From Sphingobium xanthum (lineage in GTDB: Bacteria; Pseudomonadota; Alphaproteobacteria; Sphingomonadales; Sphingomonadaceae), in the NCBI RefSeq assembly GCF_019737615.1, contig NZ_JAHKKS010000010.1, forward strand, positions 103,512 to 167,511: a stretch of 64,000 bases of DNA, in the 5' to 3' direction. The notes below the pieces were generated by a model that had not been told where the DNA came from, did not search any database, and was given only the letters and a program-made list of their open reading frames with translations. Position 1 is the stretch's first letter. Each line of letters starts with the position of its first letter. Position numbers and translations under genes: made by a program. Of the stretch, positions 23,674 through 32,324 are shown piece by piece.

Positions 23674-24915
23674 TCAGGCCGCCACCGCCTCCCGCTGCGC
23701 CAGCACGGCGGGGTTGGTCTCCCTGAGCAGGAACGCTGCAAGGCCGCCGGCGAAAGACATGCCGGCCTGAATGGCGAGCGGCAGGAACAGGCTGCTCTGG
23801 TCCGCGATCCAGCCCGCCATCACCGGCGCCGCCACGCCGCCGAAAATCTCGCCGATCGCGACGACGATGCCCATCGCCGCGGCGGTGTTGCGGAAGGAGA
23901 GGGTTTCGGCCGGGATCACGCCCATGAACAGCGGGAAGATGCCGATGCCGATCCAGCCGATGAACATGAGGCTGGTCATCAGCACGACCGAGTCTTTCAC
24001 GAGCAACGCCGCGAGCGGGCAGAGCGTCATGAGCAGGCTGAAGACGATCATCGGCGTGCGGCGGCCGATCCGGTCCGAGATCCAGGTGACCAGCACGCCG
24101 CCGACGACCGGGCAGATGCCGAGAATGGCCATGATCGTGGACATGGTCGTGGGCGAATAGCCGCGCACTTGCGTCAGGAAGAGCGGCAGGAAGATCGAGC
24201 CGAGCACGATCGACCCGACCGCGAGGCAGGAGATGATCGCGCAGATCAGTATGTTCGAGTGTCGGAGCATCGCGACGAAGCCGTCCGAGCTTTTCGCGCC
24301 GGTCGCTGCCGGCTGCTGGTCGGCGGGCGTGGCGGGCGGCTCGTCGATGAAGCGCCAGATGATGAACAGCAGGATCAGGCCGGGCAGGCCGGCCGTGAAG
24401 AAGCTGGTGCGCCAGCCCCATTGCACCGCGATCGCCACCACCAGCAAAGGCGCGAGCGCATTGCCGAGCAGCGAGCCGAAGCCGTTCTGCACGATGCCAC
24501 TGTTGAGCCCGCGCCGTTGCGGGGCCGAGGCGGCGGCGATGATGGCAAGGCAGATCGGCAGGAACGGGCCTTCCGCAGCGCCCATGATCACGCGCGAGGC
24601 GAGCAGGGTCCAGAAGTCGGTCGAGAGGCCGGAGAGGATCGAGGAGAGCGAGAAGATCAGCAGCGCGCCGAGCAGGAAGGGCTTGCGCTTGCCGGTCTTG
24701 TCCGACCAGCGGCCGATGAAATAGGCGCCCAGCGCCCAGGTGAGTGAGAGGCCCGAGCCAAGCGCGCCGACTTGGGTATTATTGAGCTTCAGATCCTCCA
24801 CCACGAAGGGCGAGAGGAAGGCCATGGTCATCCGGTCGTAGAAAGCGAAGCCGTAAGCGAGGCCGAGCAGCAGCACGACGCGCAACTCATATCCGACACG
24901 ATGTTCCCTTGGCAT
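23674..24915 (-). CDS. MFS transporter
   Basis: About 413 residues, twelve hydrophobic spans, with FYDRMTMAFLSPFVVEDL in the first span, GRWSDKTGKRKPFLLGALL as the loop 2-3 signature and SDRIGRRTPMIVFS as its counterpart in the second half. This is the anion:cation-symporter-like branch often used for organic acids. ATG 24915 was chosen because the long N-terminal extension in the open frame looks non-natural. It is divergent from an SDR/SnoaL/VOC operon, possibly importing its substrate. Confidence 0.86.
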   Translation of the reverse strand: MPREHRVGYELRVVLLLGLAYGFAFYDRMTMAFLSPFVVEDLKLNNTQVGALGSGLSLTWALGAYFIGRWSDKTGKRKPFLLGALLIFSLSSILSGLSTDFWTLLASRVIMGAAEGPFLPICLAIIAAASAPQRRGLNSGIVQNGFGSLLGNALAPLLVVAIAVQWGWRTSFFTAGLPGLILLFIIWRFIDEPPATPADQQPAATGAKSSDGFVAMLRHSNILICAIISCLAVGSIVLGSIFLPLFLTQVRGYSPTTMSTIMAILGICPVVGGVLVTWISDRIGRRTPMIVFSLLMTLCPLAALLVKDSVVLMTSLMFIGWIGIGIFPLFMGVIPAETLSFRNTAAAMGIVVAIGEIFGGVAAPVMAGWIADQSSLFLPLAIQAGMSFAGGLAAFLLRETNPAVLAQREAVAA

Positions 24916-25048
24916 GGACTGCCTGCCCCTCCCGAAGCGTTGATTTGCCTGGGAGCATAAGGGGATGGCGAGGCGAAGCAAGCGAGGTTGCAAGGCTGGC
25001 GACGTCACGCCTAAACTCGCGGCGAGATAACAGACTTGGGAGAGAGAA

Positions 25049-25870
25049 ATGGCGGGACGATTGGCCGGTCAATCGGCACTTGTGACCGGGGCGGGGCGCG
25101 GCTTTGGCCGCTCGATTGCGCTCAGGCTGGCTGCGGAAGGAGCGGCGGTGACTTTGGTGTCGCGCAGCGCCGGGCAGCTCGAAGCGGTCGCGGAGGAAAT
25201 CCGCGCTGCGGGTGGCCAGGCAATCGCGGTGGCGACAGACGTGACCGATCCGATGCAGGTCAGGGCGGCCTGCGATGCGGCCCGCGCGGCGCATGGCGCG
25301 CCGTCGCTCCTGGTCAGCAATGCCGGCGTACCCTGGCCGTTCGGCCCGGTCTGGGAGACCGACATCGAGAAATGGTGGGCGGCGCAGGGGGTGCATATTC
25401 GCGCGCCCTATCTCTTCATGCATGAACTGATGCCGGATATGATCGCTGCGCGCCGCGGGCGGGTGATTTGCATCTCGGCAATCGCGACGAAGCTGACCCT
25501 GCCGTTCCTCTCGGCCTATTCGGTGGGCAAGGCGGCGCTCAACAAGCTCGTCGAAATGGCCGCGGAAGAAGCGCGGTCGCACAATGTGCAGGTCTTCGCC
25601 GTGGAGCCGGGCTTCGTCGTCACGCAGCTTGCCGAAGACACCTATAACGATCCCGATGCGCGCAAATGGATGCCGCATATGCTGGATTATCTCGATCAGG
25701 GCCGCGGCCGGGAAGATGCGGAAGGCGATCTCGAGCGCACCGCCGAGCGCTGCGCGGTACTCGCGGCAGGCGATTATGACATTCTCTCGGGGCGTTATAT
25801 GGAACTGCCCGATCCGATCGACGGCTGGAAACGGGAGGCCGAGCTGGCGGCGAAGGAGGTCGTCGCATGA
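25049..25870 (+). CDS. SDR-family oxidoreductase
   Basis: 273 residues of classical short-chain dehydrogenase: LVTGAGRGFGRSIALRLAAEG (TGxxxGxG), NAG in LVSNAGVPWP, the catalytic Ser in CISAIATKL and the YSVGK (YxxxK) motif. The C-terminal ~50 residues are longer than a minimal SDR. GGGAGAGAG precedes ATG. The next gene starts inside its stop codon, giving an SDR-SnoaL-VOC operon of unknown substrate. Confidence 0.88.
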   Translation: MAGRLAGQSALVTGAGRGFGRSIALRLAAEGAAVTLVSRSAGQLEAVAEEIRAAGGQAIAVATDVTDPMQVRAACDAARAAHGAPSLLVSNAGVPWPFGPVWETDIEKWWAAQGVHIRAPYLFMHELMPDMIAARRGRVICISAIATKLTLPFLSAYSVGKAALNKLVEMAAEEARSHNVQVFAVEPGFVVTQLAEDTYNDPDARKWMPHMLDYLDQGRGREDAEGDLERTAERCAVLAAGDYDILSGRYMELPDPIDGWKREAELAAKEVVA

Positions 25871-26559
25871 GCGATCCACGCATCGCGGAGCTGGAGCGGC
25901 AGGTTGCGACGCTTGCCCAGGAGGTCACGCTGATGCGCGATGTCCAGGCGATCCGCAGGCTGCACTTCACATACGGCTACTGCATGGACAAATGGCTGTT
26001 CAGGGACATTGTCGATCTCTTCGCGCAGGATTGCGAGCTGCGGTTCCTGAATGGCATCTGGCGGGGCAAGGAGGGAGCGCAACGGCTCTATTCGTGGACC
26101 GAGGGGGCTTACGGGCCGCGCGACGGGATGCTCGCGGAGCATGTCATCGCGCAGGATGTGGTCCATGTCGCGCCGGACCGCAGCCGGGCCTGGGGGCGAT
26201 TTCGCGCCTTCCTGCAGATCGGCGCGCACGAGCACTACCGGCAGGATTTCCCGCCGAGTTTCGGAGACAGCTTCTGGGAAGCGGGCATACACGAGAATGA
26301 ATATGTGCTGGAAGACGGCGTGTGGAAGATCGCCCTGTTCAATTACAAGCTGGCTTTTCAGGCGCCTTATGAGGGCGGCTGGGCGGTCTCTCCAGATCGC
26401 CCGATCATGATCACACCCTGGACAGGGACTTTTCCCGAAGTGCCGAACGGGCCGGACGAACTGCGCGACGCGCCGCCGCAATGGCCCAAAGCCAGTTTTC
26501 AGCCATTTCATTATGACCACCCCGTAACGGGTCGGAAACTGGGTGAGGGGATCGGATAG
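25867..26559 (+). CDS. SnoaL-like protein
   Basis: 230 residues, beginning with a helix RIAELERQVATLAQEV and then QAIRRLHFTYGYCMDKWLFR, the SnoaL/NTF2-like opening; the body continues FRAFLQIGAHEHYRQDF and VWKIALFNYKLAFQ. Longer than the usual ~140-residue SnoaL domain because of a proline-rich C-terminal tail. Overlaps the SDR stop (ATGA) and shares a base with the VOC start. Likely an isomerase, cyclase or dehydratase on the same substrate as the SDR; not determinable. Confidence 0.78.
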   Translation: MSDPRIAELERQVATLAQEVTLMRDVQAIRRLHFTYGYCMDKWLFRDIVDLFAQDCELRFLNGIWRGKEGAQRLYSWTEGAYGPRDGMLAEHVIAQDVVHVAPDRSRAWGRFRAFLQIGAHEHYRQDFPPSFGDSFWEAGIHENEYVLEDGVWKIALFNYKLAFQAPYEGGWAVSPDRPIMITPWTGTFPEVPNGPDELRDAPPQWPKASFQPFHYDHPVTGRKLGEGIG

Positions 26560-26936
26560 TGCCCATCGCAAAACTATCGTTTTTCAAGGTAATCGTGCGC
26601 GATCTTGAGATTGCACGGAGCTTTTATGAGCGCAGCCTCGGCTTCGAGCAGGTCGGGTACTTCGACACGCCGGACTTTCTGGAGTCGATCATGCAGCAGC
26701 CCGGCACGGATGTGACCATGATGCTGCTCGCCTACAAGGATGGCCGCGACATCTCGGACGCAATCCACCACGGGCCGACCGGCTTCTTCACCGACGATAT
26801 CGACGCGGCACATGCGAAGCTGCTTGCCGAGGGCGCGACGCAGAAGAGCGGCATCATCGACGTAGGCGATAATATCAGGATCGCGCTGCTCGATGATCCG
26901 GACGGGCATGAACTGGAACTTTGCCAAATGCCGTAA
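26559..26936 (+). CDS. VOC-family protein
   Basis: 125 residues of glyoxalase fold: LSFFKVIVRDLEIARSFYER at the N-terminus and LLDDPDGHELELCQ at the C-terminus, with the late Glu metal ligand kept (HELEL). The start codon is GTG at 26559, overlapping the preceding TAG by one base. Last gene of the SDR-SnoaL-VOC operon. Could be a dioxygenase-like or epimerase-like enzyme; substrate unknown. Confidence 0.83.
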   Translation: MPIAKLSFFKVIVRDLEIARSFYERSLGFEQVGYFDTPDFLESIMQQPGTDVTMMLLAYKDGRDISDAIHHGPTGFFTDDIDAAHAKLLAEGATQKSGIIDVGDNIRIALLDDPDGHELELCQMP

Positions 26937-26940
26937 CTTT

Positions 26941-27104
26941 TTCCTCGCCCCTCATGGGGAGAGGATACGAAGCCTTTTCGCCGGAAGGCGATTAGGCGCA
27001 GTTGGAGAGGGGGCTGCGACGCTGCGCCATAAAACCCCTCTCCAAGGTCCGCTAGCCGACATGCGTCGGCAAGCTTCCCTCCGCTCCCCATGAGGGGCGA
27101 GGAA
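26941..27104. repeat. 164-bp MITE-like element with perfect 21-bp terminal inverted repeats
   Basis: Bases 26941-26961 are the exact reverse complement of 27084-27104. The interior contains GGATACGAAGCCTT and TTAGGCGCAGTTGGA, both found again in the element near 45183-45226. It fills the gap between convergent genes. No open frame of its own. Confidence 0.8.
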
Positions 27105-27109
27105 GAGAG

Positions 27110-28477
27110 TCAGGCTGTCGCCCGCTCCAGCGCGTCGATCGAATCCTGCTCCTGATCCAGATACAGTCCGAACGGATCGAGGCAGGGCATGCCCAGCGCG
27201 GCCTCGAACTCGGCCTGCGAGCTTTGCCCGCCAAAGCCGCCCTGATCGCCGTCGCTGAGGTTCGAGCGGAAAATGCCCGCCGCGCTCACCGGCAGAAAAT
27301 CCTCGTAGGTGATCGGTGTCGCGATCAGCAGCCCGGCATCGACCAACTCGTCCACCGATCCGGCAGGGAGCTTGCCCGCTGCGATCAGGCGGCTTGCCTC
27401 CGGAGTGGGCGTGTAGCTGAAATAGGCGAGGCCCTCGTCCCGCATCGCCTCGACATCGTCGGGGAAGCGCGCGAACGCGGCCGCCAGCTGCGCCTGATAG
27501 TTGGCGCCGCCGGTCGTGCGCGCGGCCTCGGCCTCGGCAAGAATCTCGTCGTACAGTGCGCGGCCGCGTGGCGTCAGCGCGATTCCGCGCTGCTCGATCT
27601 CGCCGAAGCGTGCAGTGTGCGCGCCTGCGACCACCCTGTCGCCGTCGCGGAAATGGATGGCTTCTTCCAGCGCCTGGAAGCTGGTCTGGCGCAGCAGGAT
27701 CGGCGCATCGCGACGCGGCGGCCCTTCGATCACGGTCTTGGCCTTGATGCCGCGCGCGATCATCTCGGCCTGCGCGGCGTCGATGTCGAGCGTGCGGGGG
27801 GTCAGGTGATTGATATGCGGCCCGCGGAAGCAGACGATGTCCGCCACGAGCCGGTGCGCGGCATTGAAGGCGGCGTAAGTCTCGCTGTCGACCAGCGCTT
27901 CGCCATGCCAGCGAAACGTCTCCAGCGCGGCGGCAACGAATGCTGTCATGTCATCCGAGCTTAGGCCGCCATCATTCTCGAATTTCTCGATAAAATTGAT
28001 TGCTTTGTCCGACACGATCCGGCGCTCAGCAAGGATTTCCGTTGCGCGTGTGCGCAGGTCTGCATCGGCGATCAGGTCTATGCGCAGCAGCGAACAGAAG
28101 ATGCGAAAGGCGCAGGCCGAGAGCGCGCTGTTGTCGATCGGCCGGAACGCGGTCGAGTGGACCGGCAGGCCTGCGACGCCGAGATCATAATAGCCGACCG
28201 GCGCCATGCCCATCACTGCGAACAAACGCCGCATCAGGCTCAGTTCCTCCGCCGTGCCCACGCGGATTGCGCCATGTCGCTCGGCATTCAGCCGCTCCAG
28301 TTCGCCGTTCGCGGCAAGCTGCGCGCGCAAGGCAGGGTCGGCCTCGAGCGCGCGGGCATTGGTCGTCGCGACGATGTCCAGCAGGTCGCCGTAGAGCGGC
28401 ACTTCCTCGCGATACATGAGCGACATCGCCTCGGAAAAGGCGAGGCGGGTCGCGTCGGTCGAAACGAAGCTGCTCAT
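27110..28477 (-). CDS. DUF1338 / 2-oxoadipate dioxygenase-decarboxylase-like protein (HglS/YdcJ family)
   Basis: 455 residues of the DUF1338 VOC-superfamily, whose characterised member HglS converts 2-oxoadipate to D-2-hydroxyglutarate in lysine breakdown using Fe(II). The metal-ligand regions are recognisable: GLPVHSTAFRPID, FRGPHINHLTPRTLDID and FGEIEQRGIALTPRGR. The ATG at 28477 overlaps the astB stop, so it is translationally coupled to arginine-catabolic genes. That context is odd for a lysine enzyme: it may act on another 2-oxo acid, or lysine and arginine breakdown may be co-regulated. A repeat element follows its stop directly. Confidence 0.82.
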   Translation of the reverse strand: MSSFVSTDATRLAFSEAMSLMYREEVPLYGDLLDIVATTNARALEADPALRAQLAANGELERLNAERHGAIRVGTAEELSLMRRLFAVMGMAPVGYYDLGVAGLPVHSTAFRPIDNSALSACAFRIFCSLLRIDLIADADLRTRATEILAERRIVSDKAINFIEKFENDGGLSSDDMTAFVAAALETFRWHGEALVDSETYAAFNAAHRLVADIVCFRGPHINHLTPRTLDIDAAQAEMIARGIKAKTVIEGPPRRDAPILLRQTSFQALEEAIHFRDGDRVVAGAHTARFGEIEQRGIALTPRGRALYDEILAEAEAARTTGGANYQAQLAAAFARFPDDVEAMRDEGLAYFSYTPTPEASRLIAAGKLPAGSVDELVDAGLLIATPITYEDFLPVSAAGIFRSNLSDGDQGGFGGQSSQAEFEAALGMPCLDPFGLYLDQEQDSIDALERATA

Positions 28478-29754
28478 AGGGGTTGCTCCAGTGCTGCGAT
28501 GAGGGCGGCGCGGGCTTGCCGCATGGCCTCCCAGCTTTCGGGGAGACCGATGTCGGAGGGTGCCATTCGCTCGGGCCAATGCGCCGTGATCAGCGCTTCG
28601 AGCCGGTCTGCGGCCCGATCGTTCAGCAGATGGGCGGGATGGATGGCGCGCTCGGCTTCTTCGGACAGGAGCACGCGCAGGCGCAGGCAAGCTGGCCCGC
28701 CGCCATTGTGCATGGACTCGCGCACATCCACGAAATGCGCGGCGTGGATCGGCCCGTTGGCGCCGACATTGGCGTCGATCCACGCCTTGACCGTGGCCGT
28801 CTCGGCGCATTCGATCGGCAGGATGAGCGCGCGGCTGCCGTCCGGCAGAGTCACGAGCTGCGAGTTGAACAGATAGGAGGCAATGGCGTCCCTGAGCGGC
28901 ACCTCGCTCGCCGGCACCTCGACGACCACCAGATCGGGGCAGCGCGCCTCGATCGCCGCATAGAGTGCGTCCTTGTCAGCAAAGGCCTGCTCATGGGCGA
29001 AGAGGATATTCTCGTGCGCAACCGCCACCACATCGTTGTGGAACGCGCCGGCCGCGATCGCTTCCGGCGATTGCTGGACGATGAGCGCATCGCTCACGCC
29101 ATGGCTGCGGAAGATGGCGCGGCTGGCCTGCGCCGATTGCCGCGCGGGGAAAGGCCCTCCCGGCTCGCCATAAACCATGATCTCGATGCCGCGCTCACCG
29201 ACCGGCGAAGCGAGACGCATGAAATTGGCCGCGCCTTCGTCGCCGAACCGTGCCGGCACCGGCTCATGCACGGCGAAATGCCGCTCGTCGGCGAAGATGC
29301 GCCGCAACTGCGCCAGCGTGCCCGGCCATTCGTGGCTGCGATGCGCCATGGTCGAGAGATTGGCCGGCGTGAAATGGACACGGCCGTCGGCGGTGTCCGG
29401 CGCGGGCGAGACGGTCGCGGCATTGGCGGCCCACATCGGCGAGGCGCTGATCGCCTGCGCCAGCAAGCTCGGTTCCTCGGCCCAGGCCTGGGCGCAGACC
29501 GCATCATCCGTCCCGGAGAAGCCGAGCGCGCGCAGCCAGCCGATATTGGGCCGCTCGTGCGGGAGGAAGAAGCCCTGTCCCAGGCCGAGCGAGAGCATCA
29601 GCCGCATCTTGCCGAGGCCCTGCAACGCGGCCTGGCGCGGATAAGCGGTCTCGCCGGCATGCAAGGTCGCGGCGAGATTGCCGTGGCTGAGGCCGGCATA
29701 ATTGTGGCTGGGGCCGATCAGCCCGTCGAAATTGACTTCGCGAAAGCGGGTCAC
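28474..29754 (-). CDS. astB: N-succinylarginine dihydrolase
   Basis: 426 residues; hydrolyses N2-succinylarginine to N2-succinylornithine, CO2 and two ammonia. It opens FDGLIGPSHNYAGLSHGNLA, the family signature, and has FHNDVVAVAHENILF (catalytic His), and MHNGGGPACLRLRV (nucleophilic Cys). It overlaps astD by 4 bases and the DUF1338 gene by 4 bases. Second step of the AST arginine pathway. Confidence 0.95.
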   Translation of the reverse strand: MTRFREVNFDGLIGPSHNYAGLSHGNLAATLHAGETAYPRQAALQGLGKMRLMLSLGLGQGFFLPHERPNIGWLRALGFSGTDDAVCAQAWAEEPSLLAQAISASPMWAANAATVSPAPDTADGRVHFTPANLSTMAHRSHEWPGTLAQLRRIFADERHFAVHEPVPARFGDEGAANFMRLASPVGERGIEIMVYGEPGGPFPARQSAQASRAIFRSHGVSDALIVQQSPEAIAAGAFHNDVVAVAHENILFAHEQAFADKDALYAAIEARCPDLVVVEVPASEVPLRDAIASYLFNSQLVTLPDGSRALILPIECAETATVKAWIDANVGANGPIHAAHFVDVRESMHNGGGPACLRLRVLLSEEAERAIHPAHLLNDRAADRLEALITAHWPERMAPSDIGLPESWEAMRQARAALIAALEQPL

Positions 29755-31169
29755 GCTCTAATCCCCACGCCCAGGGCGCCCTCGATGGCCGGCGCTTCCA
29801 TCCCGGCGACCGGGAAGGCGCAATAGTCGGCGGCATAATAAGCGCTCGGGCGGTGATTGCCGCTGTTGCCGGTGCCGCCAAAGGGCAAAGCGGAGCTGGC
29901 GCCATTTGTCGGCCGGTTCCAGTTGATGACGCCGGCGCGCGTGCGGCTGCGGAACTGGTCGAATTGCGCGCGGGTGCCGCCGAGCATCGCGGCCGAGAGG
30001 CCGAAGCGCGTCGCATTGGCGCGCGCAATCGCGGCGTCGAAATCGCTTTCCCGCCAGATCTGCAGCACGGGCCCGAAAATCTCCTCGTCCGGCGCGCCTT
30101 CGATGCCGGTCATGTCGATGAGCGCAGGGGTCAAATAGGGGCGGTCCGCTTGCGGGCGTTGCAGGGCGCGGAGTGGCCTCCCGCCGAGGCCGAGCAGATC
30201 GGCGACCTGCGCCTGCACCTTGTCGGCGGCGCGATTGTCGACCACCGGTCCCATGAACGGCTCCGGATCGTCGAACGGCGCGCCAACGATCAGGCTGTCC
30301 AGTGTCGCCTCGATCCGCGGGATGAGCGCGTCAGCAAGGCTGTCCTGCAGGATCAGCCGCCGTGCGCAGGTGCAGCGCTGCCCGGCCGAGAGATAGGCGG
30401 ACTGGACGATAATCGCGACCGCGGCGTCGATGTCGCCCTCCGCCAGATCCCAGACCAGCAGCGGGTTGTTGCCGCCCATTTCCAGCGCGAGGATGCGGCC
30501 CGGCGTCTCTGCGAATTGCCGGGCGAGCGCCTTGCCGGTGGTCGAGCTGCCGGTGAAGAGCAGGCCGTCCGTGCCCTGATGGCCGGCGAGCGCTTTGCCG
30601 GTCTCGCCGTCGCCCTGCACGATTTCCAGCACACCCTCCGGAAGCCCGGCCTCGCGCCACAGCTCGCCGGTGAGCTGCGCGACGCCGGGCGCAAGTTCGC
30701 TCGGCTTGAAGACGATCGTGTTCCCGGCGAGCAGCGCGGGCACGATATGACCATTGGGCAAGTGCGCGGGGAAATTATACGGGCCGAGCACGGCCAGCAC
30801 GCCGTGTGGCCGGTGGCGCAGCGCCTGCGTCAGGCCGTTTGCGTCGACCAGCGTCTCGCCGGTCCGCTCCGCTTGCGCCTTGATCGAGATGTCCACCTTG
30901 GCCGCGACGCTCGCGGCTTCGGTCTTCGTCTCCCAGAAGGGCTTGCCGGTCTCCCGCGAGATGATCCGTGCGACATCCTCGGCGCGCGCCTTCACGCCGT
31001 CGGCATAGGCCCTCAGGACCTGGGCGCGCTCCTCGATCGGCGTCGCTTCCCAGCCCGGCTGGGCCGCGCGCGCGCGCGCGACGGCGGCATCGACCGCCGC
31101 TTCGTCGGCAACCGCGCCGCGCCAGACCTCGTTGCCGGTGCAGGGGTCGGTGGAAATCAGGTCACGCAT
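29751..31169 (-). CDS. astD: Succinylglutamate-semialdehyde dehydrogenase
   Basis: 472 residues of the aldehyde dehydrogenase superfamily; would oxidise N-succinylglutamate semialdehyde with NAD. LGPYNFPAHLPNGHIVPAL and FTGSSTTGKALARQ form the cofactor site, ALEMGGNNPLLVWD holds the general-base Glu, and AGQRCTCARRLIL the catalytic Cys. GVINWNRPTNGASSALPFGG is typical of AstD. Fourth enzyme of the AST pathway. A palindromic repeat separates it from astA upstream. Confidence 0.94.
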   Translation of the reverse strand: MRDLISTDPCTGNEVWRGAVADEAAVDAAVARARAAQPGWEATPIEERAQVLRAYADGVKARAEDVARIISRETGKPFWETKTEAASVAAKVDISIKAQAERTGETLVDANGLTQALRHRPHGVLAVLGPYNFPAHLPNGHIVPALLAGNTIVFKPSELAPGVAQLTGELWREAGLPEGVLEIVQGDGETGKALAGHQGTDGLLFTGSSTTGKALARQFAETPGRILALEMGGNNPLLVWDLAEGDIDAAVAIIVQSAYLSAGQRCTCARRLILQDSLADALIPRIEATLDSLIVGAPFDDPEPFMGPVVDNRAADKVQAQVADLLGLGGRPLRALQRPQADRPYLTPALIDMTGIEGAPDEEIFGPVLQIWRESDFDAAIARANATRFGLSAAMLGGTRAQFDQFRSRTRAGVINWNRPTNGASSALPFGGTGNSGNHRPSAYYAADYCAFPVAGMEAPAIEGALGVGIRA

Positions 31170-31178
31170 TCTAACATA

Positions 31179-31255
31179 GTGCTCCTGCGAAGGCAGGAGC
31201 CCAGGCCGGCTATGAACCGCTGCTGGGCCCTGGGTTCCTGCCTTCGCAGAAACAC
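31179..31255. repeat. REP-like palindrome inside the ast operon
   Basis: The left arm from 31179 (GTGCTCCTGCGAAGGCAGG...) is nearly the reverse complement of the right arm ending at 31255. The same arms occur at 42079-42143. It lies between astA and astD and may stabilise or process the operon mRNA. Confidence 0.75.
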
Positions 31256-31286
31256 GGAAATGGTTTGGCCTCGCTGCAATCCTTCC

Positions 31287-32324
31287 TCACGGAGTCGGCA
31301 CATAAAGCGCGAAGTCGCCCTCGGCGAGGCGACCGAGGGACAGGCTCGCCGGTGCGAGATGGAGTGTCTCCCCTTCATCCGCAATGCGGCCTTGTCCCTG
31401 CCAGGCACGGAAATCGAGCAAGCGTCCGGCCGCGAGCAGCATGCGTTCCCGCGCCGCCTCGTCGCTGTTGCCGTCGGCACTCACGATCGCGCTGTTGCTG
31501 TCCTTGACCGTGCGCAGGTCAGCGACATTGGCCTGCAAGGTCGGGCCGGCATCGAACAGATCGACATAGCCCTGATAGGCGAAGCCCTCGGCCTCCAGCA
31601 GCTTCATCGCCGCCTTGCCCGCCGGATGCGGCTTGCCGATCGCGCTCTGCGCCTCGGGCGAGAGCAGATTGGTGTAGATCGGATATTTAGGCATGAGATC
31701 GGCGATGAACTGGTTGCCGTTCAGCGCATGGAAGCGGTCGGCCTCGGCGAATTCCAGATCGAAGAAGCGCCGCGTCAATCCTTCCCAAAAGGGTGAGACG
31801 CCCTCGGGCTCCTGATAGCCGCGCAGTTCGGTCAGCACCTGCTCGCTGAACCGCTCGCGATGGAGCGCCATGAACAGATAGCGGCTGCGCGACAGCAGGA
31901 CACCGAGGCCCGAGCGGCGCAGGTCCGGCATCAGGAACAGGCCGCCCACTTCGCTCGCGCCGGCAAAGTCGTTGACGAGGTTTAGCACATTGGTCGTGAC
32001 GATCCGCTCAAGCTGACGGCTGTGCTGCGAGAGGCGCGTGATCTTGTAGCTGTAGAAGGGTTTCTTGGTGCCGACGCTGGAGAAGATCAGCGCCGTGCCC
32101 GCAATGCGGCCGCTCCCGCTCTCCTGAAGCACGAACATGTAAAGCTCGTCGTCCGGCCTGGTGAGGTCCGCCTCGAAGCTGCGCTGGCTGCGCTCCAACC
32201 GCAGCTTCAGCGCGTCGCGGTCATGCGGCAGGTTGGTGAAGCCCGGCCCGGTCTGGCCGGCCAGCTCATAGACCGCGTCCAGATCGGCCACGGTTGCCGG
32301 TCGGACGAACCAGCCTTCAGACAT
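31287..32324 (-). CDS. astA: Arginine N-succinyltransferase
   Basis: 345 residues; transfers succinyl from succinyl-CoA to arginine, the first step of the AST pathway. It starts FVRPATVADLDAVYELAGQT and has GFTNLPHDRDALKLRLERS, EVGGLFLMPDLRRSGLG (CoA-binding) and RGYQEPEGVSPFWEGLTRRF, all family hallmarks. It overlaps the M20 hydrolase gene upstream by 8 bases. astC (succinylornithine aminotransferase) and a standard astE are not in the window. Confidence 0.94.
   Translation of the reverse strand: MSEGWFVRPATVADLDAVYELAGQTGPGFTNLPHDRDALKLRLERSQRSFEADLTRPDDELYMFVLQESGSGRIAGTALIFSSVGTKKPFYSYKITRLSQHSRQLERIVTTNVLNLVNDFAGASEVGGLFLMPDLRRSGLGVLLSRSRYLFMALHRERFSEQVLTELRGYQEPEGVSPFWEGLTRRFFDLEFAEADRFHALNGNQFIADLMPKYPIYTNLLSPEAQSAIGKPHPAGKAAMKLLEAEGFAYQGYVDLFDAGPTLQANVADLRTVKDSNSAIVSADGNSDEAARERMLLAAGRLLDFRAWQGQGRIADEGETLHLAPASLSLGRLAEGDFALYVPTP

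Noticed and set aside
26941..27104. CRISPR array or complete insertion sequence
   Set aside because: Only one palindromic unit, no regular spacers and no transposase frame; better explained as a small palindromic repeat.
29853..31796. 647-codon plus-strand open frame across astD and into astA
   Set aside because: Low-complexity Arg/Ala/Gly translation antisense to two well-recognised enzymes.
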